From Nitrospirota bacterium (GTDB lineage Bacteria > Nitrospirota > CAKKRA01 > 9FT-COMBO-42-15): a stretch of 10,960 nucleotides of DNA. The DNA lies in the NCBI GenBank assembly GCA_016195585.1, contig JACPZJ010000162.1:1-10960 (forward strand), given 5' to 3'. The notes under the pieces are model-generated. The model saw nothing but the letters and a program-made list of their open reading frames with translations, was not told the origin of the DNA and searched no databases. This document shows, piece after piece, positions 6,483 to 10,960 of this stretch. Position numbers and translations under genes: made by a program. How positions within the stretch are numbered: the stretch's first letter is position 1; each line of letters starts with the position of its first letter.

Positions 6483-6707
6483 CTACTTAATTGAAATATC
6501 CAATCCCTTCCATTCCTTAAGCAGAACAATTTCAATATCATTCACCTTTTTTAGTTGCTCATCATTTGCAGCGGCGTACCTTCCCTTTTCAACAGCGTCA
6601 AACAGCTTTTCAGTAATACTGGAAAATTTAGGGTGGTCTTCAAGATGATATATAAAGACCATTGTATCAATGCCGATAATATGCTTTTTAGGAATCTCTT
6701 TTACCAA
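6483..6707 (-). CDS. Shortened VapC-like PIN-domain toxin, probably internally deleted
   Basis: VapC toxins are PIN-fold ribonucleases of about 130-140 residues; this one has 74. The N-terminal part, with IGIDTMVFIYHLEDHPKF (Asp14 as the first catalytic acid), is typical. So is the C-terminal part ANDEQLKKVNDIEIVLL, where Asp49 corresponds to the last acidic position of the (T/A)ND motif. The 60 or so residues normally between them, which carry the middle acidic residues and the helical core, are missing, with the join near residues 43-48 (about 6562-6580). The simplest reading is an in-frame internal deletion that inactivates the nuclease. The frame starts with TTG at 6707 after GAGAGGGA and overlaps the antitoxin by 7 bases, as expected for a vapBC operon. 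A genuinely short variant is less likely. It is listed as a CDS because the frame is intact. Confidence 0.72.
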   Translation of the reverse strand: MVKEIPKKHIIGIDTMVFIYHLEDHPKFSSITEKLFDAVEKGRYAAANDEQLKKVNDIEIVLLKEWKGLDISIK

Positions 6708-6934
6708 GATTCCCTCTCTTTTTTTACATATTTAGCCGCATCAATCCCTTTCCATACCTCTTTATGCAGTCCTTTAAGTTTTTGAGAGTAACTCTTGGGC
6801 TTCTGCTTAAGAATAATTTTATTATCAATTGCCTCAATAATAAGCTCGTCTCCTTCTGTAACTCCAACAGCACGACGTATCTCCTTTGGTATAACTACCT
6901 GACACTTTTTGCCTAATTTCGTACTTACAGGCAT
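6701..6934 (-). CDS. VapB/AbrB-type antitoxin
   Basis: The 77-residue protein has a SpoVT/AbrB swapped-hairpin DNA-binding domain at residues 4-46 (STKLGKKCQVVIPKEIRRAVGV, then GDELIIEAIDNKIILKQ). Its tail is about 30 residues long, charged, and typical of the toxin-binding part (YSQKLKGLHKEVWKGIDAAKYVKKERESW). Such proteins neutralise a PIN toxin and repress their own promoter. ATG at 6934 has a strong AGAAGGAGG five bases upstream. The gene overlaps the following PIN-domain frame by 7 bases. The antitoxin looks intact although its partner appears deleted, so it may now serve only as a repressor or as an antitoxin for other loci. MazE-like assignment is possible, but the PIN partner favours VapB. 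Confidence 0.85.
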   Translation of the reverse strand: MPVSTKLGKKCQVVIPKEIRRAVGVTEGDELIIEAIDNKIILKQKPKSYSQKLKGLHKEVWKGIDAAKYVKKERESW

Positions 6935-6949
6935 ATTTTCCTCCTTCTA

Positions 6950-6991
6950 ATAATTTATATGAATTATATCAGAAAAGTATGAAATTTGCAA
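6950..6991 (-). promoter_or_regulatory. vapBC promoter with overlapping palindromic operator
   Basis: On the minus strand TTGCAA (6991-6986) and TATAAT (6968-6963) are separated by exactly 17 bases, a near-consensus sigma70 promoter. Transcription would start about 20 bases before the antitoxin ATG. A perfect inverted repeat, ATAATT (6950-6955) with AATTAT (6962-6967), covers the -10 and the start point. That is where an AbrB-type antitoxin would be expected to repress. Confidence 0.7.
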
Positions 6992-7080
6992 TAATAGTAG
7001 TATGACTCATGGATATATAAATAAGATTATGAACAAGAGAAATACAGTGCAATTAGCAGTGTCCCAAAGGCTTTGCCAAT

Positions 7081-7359
7081 CTATGGTCTGTTAAAATTAA
7101 TGTTTAAGAATTTTATTAGCACTGTGCTGCCAGTAATTGTTATATACAAAATGCCCAATGGAATAATAACTGACAAAAAAGTTACTATTCTTGATAATAG
7201 CCTCTGCATCTTATAAACCTTAATCATAGTGATACACAATACAAGCATACTAAAAGCTGGAATTAATATAAAATGGAATGTAGCAAAAAGAAAAGAGCCC
7301 CAATCACCTCCATTTCTGTTAGCAGAAGCGCTATAACTAAAATGAATGAGCCAGACCAC
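7081..7359 (-). CDS. Small hydrophobic protein of unknown function, possibly frameshifted
   Basis: The frame gives 92 residues from a GTG at 7359, with two or three likely membrane helices (about residues 21-45 and 55-85) and a basic loop (KVYKMQRLLSR) between them. No family is recognised. The start is doubtful because the same frame continues upstream through hydrophobic codons (IFICIWW) to a TAA. A different frame, from ATG at 7397, encodes MKLDNKYLF followed by another hydrophobic stretch ending at 7263. A one-base loss near 7372-7386 could have split one gene of about 105 residues with three helices. The region is AT-rich and lies between the toxin-antitoxin pair and the oxidase-like gene. 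It could also be non-functional. Confidence 0.4.
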   Translation of the reverse strand: MVWLIHFSYSASANRNGGDWGSFLFATFHFILIPAFSMLVLCITMIKVYKMQRLLSRIVTFLSVIIPLGILYITITGSTVLIKFLNINFNRP

Positions 7360-7450
7360 CCACCAAATACAAATAAATATTTGTTATCTAACTTCATAGA
7401 TTAATCTCTACCATTAAGTTCCTTATCTCTTGAACACCTTGACTGTTTGG

Positions 7451-8311
7451 TTACTTGACCCCGTGCCCACTTCTGATAAACACACTCCTCCATATATTAT
7501 AAACAAATATAAAAAGCGCAGAGGCGGCGAGGATGCCAAAGGGATGCCTTAGATTACTTAAAAAGGCAGAGCCAAAAAATATACCAAGAAGCCATGAGAA
7601 GACAAATCCAGCAACACCAATATTTGCAAGCTTGAGATTAAGGCGCATCAGAAACAGGCTGTGGATTTTATTGTCTGCGAATCTCGGCAGTATATGATAA
7701 CCCACGCCAAAGATCATCATGGAGATCCAGCCAAGAAAATAGGTATGATAGATAATAGGCCTGAATCTTATATAACCGTCAGGCATCAGAGAAATAAAAA
7801 TAGTTAATGTTGTGCCGAGGATAAGATAAGGCGTGCTTAGCCTTGTAAACCTCACAGCAATCCTATCACTTTCAATGTATCTCTCATCCTTTAACGGTTC
7901 TTTGTCAATCTGGGGTTTTTGTGTAAAGGTTTTTATGATGTTAAACATAAAGAGATACGCTCCAGCAGCCTCAAATATGGCAAATAGGACAATTCCTGCT
8001 CTGCTTAAAAGCGCTAATCCTATTACCATTCCAATTACCCCAACAATCATCATATAAAAATGATACCCCGCCCATTTCTCGCTGTACATTGGCCGGTTGC
8101 TGAAAATAGGGATGTAGTGGTAATTTACGCCAAAGATAACCATGAAAATAAAACCAAAGATATTGATATGGGAATGGGCAAGGAAGATGCCCGGGGTAGA
8201 TGAGACAAGCATCTCTCTCACGCTATTTATAGTAAGCAGCGCCCCAAGCGTAACACCGGCCGCCAGAAATAAAAAACCTGTTAATATGAAATTTTTTGTG
8301 ATGTTGCTCAT
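7451..8311 (-). CDS. Eight-helix histidine-rich membrane protein, haem-copper oxidase subunit I/NnrS-like
   Basis: The 286-residue protein is almost entirely membrane helices, about eight in two blocks of four, joined by a charged loop at about residues 130-157. Histidines sit at helix positions typical of metal or haem ligands: His46, His48, His65 and His84 in the first half; His189, His206 and His217 in the second. The halves repeat one another: H48-INIFGFIFMVIFGVNYH65YIPIF aligns with H189-TYFLGWISMMIFGVGYH206ILPRF, with the same 17-residue spacing. This pattern resembles short proteins annotated as cytochrome oxidase subunit I-like or NnrS-like. It is too short for a full oxidase subunit I (usually 450 or more) and lacks an evident copper-B tyrosine motif. 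A role in haem, NO or copper handling is inference. The ATG at 8311 has no close Shine-Dalgarno. No oxidase partner subunits are adjacent. Confidence 0.6.
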   Translation of the reverse strand: MSNITKNFILTGFLFLAAGVTLGALLTINSVREMLVSSTPGIFLAHSHINIFGFIFMVIFGVNYHYIPIFSNRPMYSEKWAGYHFYMMIVGVIGMVIGLALLSRAGIVLFAIFEAAGAYLFMFNIIKTFTQKPQIDKEPLKDERYIESDRIAVRFTRLSTPYLILGTTLTIFISLMPDGYIRFRPIIYHTYFLGWISMMIFGVGYHILPRFADNKIHSLFLMRLNLKLANIGVAGFVFSWLLGIFFGSAFLSNLRHPFGILAASALFIFVYNIWRSVFIRSGHGVK

Positions 8312-8348
8312 AATAGAAAACGTGATATCCCTTGCCCTTTTCTAAAAC

Positions 8349-8387
8349 CTCCCCCTCCCTTGATGAGAGAGGGTCAGGGTGAGGGTG
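8349..8387. repeat. Single copy of the GC-rich CCCTC...GAGGGTCAGGGTGAGGGTG repeat
   Basis: CTCCCCCTCCCTTGATGAG followed by AGAGGGTCAGGGTGAGGGTG is a degenerate version of the repeat between argG and argH, with a shorter stem (CCCTC 8353-8357 with GAGGG 8369-8373). Read on the minus strand it yields the peptide FFHPHPDPLSSREGE, a familiar artefact of this repeat type. It lies between the oxidase-like gene and the tRNA gene. Confidence 0.75.
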
Positions 8388-8407
8388 AAAAAAATCCTGC
8401 AACCTCC

Positions 8408-8436
8408 TTGACATTCTTTGACATCCTATGTTAAAA
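8408..8436 (+). promoter_or_regulatory. Candidate promoter of tRNA-Leu with tandem TTGACA boxes
   Basis: Two perfect TTGACA hexamers occur at 8408-8413 and 8418-8423, exactly one helical turn apart. A weak -10 (TTAAAA, 8431-8436) lies 17 bases after the first; the second would pair with ACTAAT at 8441-8446. Position, just upstream of a tRNA gene on the same strand, supports a promoter, but neither -10 is good. Confidence 0.4.
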
Positions 8437-8451
8437 ATAGACTAATTAGCT

Positions 8452-8538
8452 GCCGGAGTGGTGAAATAGGTAGACGCACGGGACTCAAAATCCCGCGGGG
8501 GCAACCCCATGAGAGTTCGATTCTCTCCTCCGGCACCA
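8452..8538 (+). tRNA. tRNA-Leu (anticodon CAA)
   Basis: The acceptor stem GCCGGAG (8452-8458) pairs perfectly with CTCCGGC (8528-8534), followed by discriminator A and an encoded CCA (8536-8538). The anticodon stem CGGGA/TCCCG surrounds the loop CTCAAAA, giving CAA at 8486-8488, which reads the leucine codon UUG. A long variable arm (GGGGGCAACCCC type) marks a class II tRNA, and the T-loop GTTCGATTC is normal. The gene stands alone on the plus strand amid minus-strand genes. Confidence 0.97.
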
Positions 8539-8612
8539 TATCTTCTACACTGCTATTTCTAATCCTATCTTATTGTAAGTTATAATTGGCCACAGCTTCA
8601 TTTATTGGTAAA

Positions 8613-8714
8613 TGTAAACCAACGCTAATCAGGTGTCAATAAAAACTTGATACCCAAAAGAGGCCATTTTATAATTCAATCAGTCGTGGAAATTAGTTTA
8701 AAAACTGGTTTACA
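8613..8714. mobile_element. Possible 102-bp MITE-like element or IS remnant
   Basis: TGTAAACCA (8613-8621) and TGGTTTACA (8706-8714) are perfect 9-bp inverted repeats beginning with TG and ending with CA, the usual form of insertion-sequence ends. Inside lies an imperfect hairpin, GGTGTCAA (8632-8639) with TTGATACC (8647-8654). There is no transposase frame and no clear target duplication, so the assignment is tentative. Confidence 0.35.
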
Positions 8715-8752
8715 CTCTTAACAACATAATTGATTCGGGCTGAGATTGGGCA

Positions 8753-8777
8753 ATGTGCAGCTTGACCCCATGCACAT
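8753..8777. repeat. ATGTGCA/TGCACAT inverted repeat
   Basis: A perfect 7-bp stem, ATGTGCA (8753-8759) with TGCACAT (8771-8777), surrounds an 11-base loop. It could be a protein-binding palindrome or a weak hairpin; no T-run follows immediately. Confidence 0.4.
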
Positions 8778-8906
8778 CGTAAGATACTATTAAATCTGTT
8801 TTTTCTTTTAATTTTTCAGGTGAATTAATATATTTTTAATATGAGATTGAGGATGTTTGAGGTTTTAAAAACATAAAATTTAAGGTGCCTAATCAATGGA
8901 TGCTAA

Positions 8907-9551
8907 TCAAAATGGCGCGGCCTCAATAATATTAGTTCCCTTAAATAGCCATTTTCTTTCCCCCTTTTCAGGCCTTATACCCTTTATGACCTCTTCACTC
9001 TGAACCATCTTTATCTGATATGCTGCAGTCTTTATCTTTTCCTTCTCCATATCAGCATTAAACCCCTGCGGAATTAATGGAGCAGATGCCTTATTGGCAT
9101 ACTCAATTTTTACATATACACTTACTGTTCTCCTCGGCCTAAAAGGTGTGCTTGGAGTTCTTTCAACCTCTTCCTCCTCTTTTATAATGGTATATTTCAT
9201 CTCTGGGATAAAAAGAAACCGTTCTGACCAGTGGGAAGAAATATCTGCATCAGGTTTTATCTTTTCAAAGGCATCCTTTTCAGCAAGATAATTTGCCTTT
9301 AATTGCTCCTCATGCCTTTCTGTTGACTCCCTCAATATAAGCTGTACTTTTTTTTGCGCCTCATAGTTTAATTCATAAATCGCATCAAAGTCCCTCTTCT
9401 GCATGGCAATTATATATTCTTCTGCCCCCCTCTTTGGGCTGCTTGCCATTGCAAAAATAAGGATGCCTATTGCAGCAGCTAATATTAGTATTGCTGTGAT
9501 AATTATTGCCGATCTTTTTTTCACGTGAAAATACCTTAGCCTCTTTACCAT
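8907..9551 (-). CDS. Membrane-anchored protein of unknown function, coupled to cytochrome b
   Basis: The 214-residue protein has a basic N-terminus (MVKRLRYFHVKKR), one membrane helix at about 14-36, and then a soluble domain predicted outside the cytoplasm. The first part of that domain (AEEYIIAMQKRDFDAIYELNYEAQ, about 43-66) resembles the opening helices of NTF2-like or DUF4878-type domains. A charged helical segment follows (about 66-100), and the rest looks beta-rich and ends with RKWLFKGTN. The NTF2-like reading is inference only. It has no haem motif, Cys pair or other metal site. The ATG overlaps the stop of the cytochrome b gene by 7 bases, so the two are almost certainly co-transcribed. 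It may be an accessory or assembly factor of the cytochrome complex. No strong Shine-Dalgarno is seen, consistent with coupling to the upstream gene. Confidence 0.75.
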   Translation of the reverse strand: MVKRLRYFHVKKRSAIIITAILILAAAIGILIFAMASSPKRGAEEYIIAMQKRDFDAIYELNYEAQKKVQLILRESTERHEEQLKANYLAEKDAFEKIKPDADISSHWSERFLFIPEMKYTIIKEEEEVERTPSTPFRPRRTVSVYVKIEYANKASAPLIPQGFNADMEKEKIKTAAYQIKMVQSEEVIKGIRPEKGERKWLFKGTNIIEAAPF

Positions 9552-10672
9552 GTAACATCAGGATAATACCAATGCCTCATCATCCATTCCCTGTCAGATA
9601 GTATTGGATTTATCTTTCTGTCCTTGAATGTCGGCGGCGGCACACCCATCCTAATTCCCCTGTATGTATTGTGGCAGGCATTGCATCCGTATATTGGTGA
9701 TTCGTAACTTCCATAGAATATCAGGCCAAATATGATTATTGTAATTGCAATCACAAGCCCTGCCTTAAATCCCTTTGAGCTGACGGCTTTTTTGGTTGAA
9801 GTCGCGGCAGTAACAGCCTTTCCCCTTAAATAGTAAGGCAGAAAGGTAAGCAGCGTAAATAATGTGAATGGTATGTATACCCCGAATAGCGGCGCCATAA
9901 ATCCCTTCAAATACATAATAGGCAAAAGGATTACTACATAAAACCACTCAGGTCCGGGAATAAACTTCCCTTCAAGCGGCAGGGGTATAATATCAGGGTC
10001 TTCTGATGGGATTGGGAGGAGTTTTGCAAGGATGATTATTGCAACAAAGAATGGCATAGAGATAGATGCGTGTTTTAAAAGATAGCTGCCAATACCCTTC
10101 TTTCTGAGATTCATGAGGAAGTGCAGGTCTATCAATAATATTGAAAGAAGCGGAAGGATAAGTATATGAAGTATATAATTCCTCGGGATGGTAAAGACAT
10201 CAATTAAAAACTGCATCAGCCTGCCCCCTATGAGATAGGTGGTGCCAAAGTAGTTTGAAACCATCTCCATAAACCAGTAGCCCTTCCACTCCCATGGGAG
10301 CACAAGGCCGGTGACAATAAAACCTATAACAATAAAAAAGAGGAGAAAGCCTGTGAGCCAGAGGAATCTCTTTTTCTCCTGCAAAAAGTCCTTTCTTACA
10401 AGACTTCTTATAAGGTGAATCATCGTGCCTAAAATAAGCAGCACAGCAGACCACCTGTGCATATTCCTTATCAGCCTTCCGCCAGAGATAACATTATTAA
10501 TGGTCTGCACACTGCCATAGGCCTTTTCAAGCTGGGGTTCATAAAACATTGTCAGGAATATCCCTGATAATAGCTGAACCATGAGCAATAAAAATGCCGT
10601 TCCGCCAAAATAGTGCCTGAGATTAACTGACTCAGGCCTTAGATATTTAGAAAAAAAGCCTTTCCTGTTCAT
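9545..10672 (-). CDS. Cytochrome b (b6/subunit IV-type) fused to a C-terminal single-haem cytochrome c domain
   Basis: This is the quinol-oxidising membrane subunit of a bc-type complex. The four-helix haem-b domain carries His72/His86 (14 apart) and His169/His184. The second pair is 15 apart, as in b6 proteins, rather than 14 as in mitochondrial cytochrome b. A subunit IV-like part follows, with the Qo-site motif PEWF at 241-244 and helices to about 282. Then come a linker, one more helix (about 303-321) and a short domain with CNACH at 330-334, a c-type haem site on the outer face. I chose ATG at 10672 (375 residues) because GGAGGAGG lies seven bases upstream; an earlier in-frame ATG would precede that ribosome site. 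No Rieske or separate cytochrome c gene is adjacent. It overlaps the next gene by 7 bases. Likely electron path: menaquinol to a soluble or membrane cytochrome. Confidence 0.9.
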   Translation of the reverse strand: MNRKGFFSKYLRPESVNLRHYFGGTAFLLLMVQLLSGIFLTMFYEPQLEKAYGSVQTINNVISGGRLIRNMHRWSAVLLILGTMIHLIRSLVRKDFLQEKKRFLWLTGFLLFFIVIGFIVTGLVLPWEWKGYWFMEMVSNYFGTTYLIGGRLMQFLIDVFTIPRNYILHILILPLLSILLIDLHFLMNLRKKGIGSYLLKHASISMPFFVAIIILAKLLPIPSEDPDIIPLPLEGKFIPGPEWFYVVILLPIMYLKGFMAPLFGVYIPFTLFTLLTFLPYYLRGKAVTAATSTKKAVSSKGFKAGLVIAITIIIFGLIFYGSYESPIYGCNACHNTYRGIRMGVPPPTFKDRKINPILSDREWMMRHWYYPDVTW

Positions 10673-10705
10673 CCTCCTGCCTCCTCCCAGACAAAGAATT
10701 TGGGT

Positions 10706-10715
10706 AGTATACCAC
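10706..10715 (-). promoter_or_regulatory. Extended -10 promoter of the cytochrome b unit
   Basis: On the minus strand the sequence GTGGTATACT gives an extended -10, TG-G-TATACT (10714-10706), about 34 bases before the ATG at 10672. No good -35 is visible, which is acceptable for extended -10 promoters. The predicted start near 10699 would leave a leader of about 27 bases that holds the strong GGAGGAGG site. Confidence 0.5.
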
Positions 10716-10728
10716 AAATTCTTTTATC

Positions 10729-10757
10729 TTGACATAAAATTTAAGTTTAAATATCAT
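10729..10757 (+). promoter_or_regulatory. Sigma70-type promoter of the TM2-like gene
   Basis: A perfect TTGACA (10729-10734) and TATCAT (10752-10757) are separated by exactly 17 bases. The expected start near 10764 falls at or just before the AGAGG ribosome site (10764-10768), so the untranslated leader would be only about 11 bases. The -35 lies back to back with the minus-strand promoter of the cytochrome b unit. Confidence 0.6.
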
Positions 10758-10774
10758 ATCAATAGAGGTCTATT

Positions 10775-10960
10775 ATGACGAAAAAGGTCTGGGATATAAC
10801 TAATCTTATAGAGGAATTAGACCCTAAAAAGGGTGGAACCACAGAGGCGCAAAGGGGTGGCCCCTCTTTTGATTCAGCAGAAAAGAACCCTGCCCTTGCC
10901 GCTACACTCTCTATTTTCCTCTGGGGGGGCGGGCAGATTTATAATAATAATATAAGAACA
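10775..10960 (+). CDS. TM2-domain-like small membrane protein, cut by right edge
   Basis: Sixty-two codons are visible from ATG at 10775, with AGAGG six bases upstream. A hydrophilic, charged N-terminal stretch of about 36 residues, with DPKKGGTTEAQRGG, precedes KNPALAATLSIFLWGGGQIYNNN. The K-N-P-x-L-A-A-x-L-S...G-x-G-Q-I-Y-N pattern is typical of the first helix of TM2 and related two-helix membrane domains, where the GxGQ(I/F)YxG segment forms the turn after helix 1. The rest lies outside the window. TM2-like proteins have no single well-defined role. The gene is transcribed divergently from the cytochrome b unit, which need not imply a shared function. Within the N-terminal part, the DNA at 10837-10853 (AACCACAGAGGCGCAAA) resembles a common dispersed repeat. 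Confidence 0.7.
   Translation, partial: MTKKVWDITNLIEELDPKKGGTTEAQRGGPSFDSAEKNPALAATLSIFLWGGGQIYNNNIRT

Larger units (their letters stand above)
8539..8906. other. Gene-free AT-rich stretch downstream of tRNA-Leu
   Basis: No convincing coding frame was found in these 368 bases. It contains three inverted repeats (8613-8714 outer, 8632-8654 inner, 8753-8777) and a short direct repeat CTAATCAA near 8888-8911. There is no copy of the tRNA 3' end that would mark an integration scar. It may be a decayed insertion sequence or a run of regulatory or repeat DNA. Confidence 0.6.

Noticed and set aside
8223..8414. 63-codon minus-strand frame containing HPHPDPLSSREGE
   Set aside because: This peptide is a known artefact of translating the GC-rich intergenic repeat; it overlaps the true start region of the oxidase-like gene.
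8539..8906. Integrative element inserted at tRNA-Leu
   Set aside because: No integrase gene and no repeated copy of the tRNA 3' end can be seen in the window.
10200..10454. 84-codon minus-strand frame within cytochrome b
   Set aside because: It is an out-of-frame shadow of the cytochrome b gene, where the true frame carries all haem ligands.

Overview
The window reads as a chromosomal piece of a moderately AT-rich bacterium with a Gram-negative-type envelope. The lineage cannot be fixed from sequence alone. The argD-argF-argG-argH order followed by a small lipoprotein is a layout I associate with Nitrospirota and deltaproteobacteria-like lineages. A quinol:cytochrome c-type cytochrome b with b6-like haem spacing and a fused c-type haem domain fits the same guess. 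This placement is inference.

Left part (1-6474): arginine biosynthesis. On the minus strand argD, argF and argG are translationally coupled by ATGA overlaps. They are followed by argH and then by the start of a lipoprotein gene that runs off the left edge. argB is present but divergent, on the plus strand, across a 334-base spacer from argD. Together these genes phosphorylate N-acetylglutamate (ArgB), make N-acetylornithine (ArgD), carbamoylate ornithine (ArgF), and make argininosuccinate (ArgG) and arginine (ArgH). argC, argJ/argE and argA are not here. Each loose junction (argB/argD, argG/argH, argH/lipoprotein) carries palindromic repeat elements of two families, and the repeats abut or supply stop codons.

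Middle part (6475-8451): a VapBC-like toxin-antitoxin pair on the minus strand, with a near-consensus promoter and a palindrome over the -10. Its PIN toxin is only 74 residues and looks internally deleted. Next come a small hydrophobic ORF that may be frameshifted, and an eight-helix, histidine-rich membrane protein resembling haem-copper oxidase subunit I or NnrS relatives, built as a tandem duplication. Another copy of the GC-rich repeat lies just upstream of it.

Right part (8452-10960): a plus-strand tRNA-Leu(CAA) with encoded CCA, then about 370 bases without a gene that hold several inverted repeats, including a possible 102-bp mobile-element remnant. After this is a minus-strand two-gene respiratory unit: a cytochrome b with a C-terminal CxxCH haem-c domain, overlapping a one-helix anchored protein of unknown function. 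No Rieske gene is next to it. A divergent gene, cut by the right edge, encodes a TM2-like small membrane protein behind a good sigma70-type promoter.

I see no CRISPR array, complete insertion sequence or clear defence island. The most unusual items are the palindromic elements that punctuate the arg cluster, the divergent argB, the shortened VapC, the duplicated histidine-rich membrane protein and the cytochrome b-c fusion without a Rieske neighbour.
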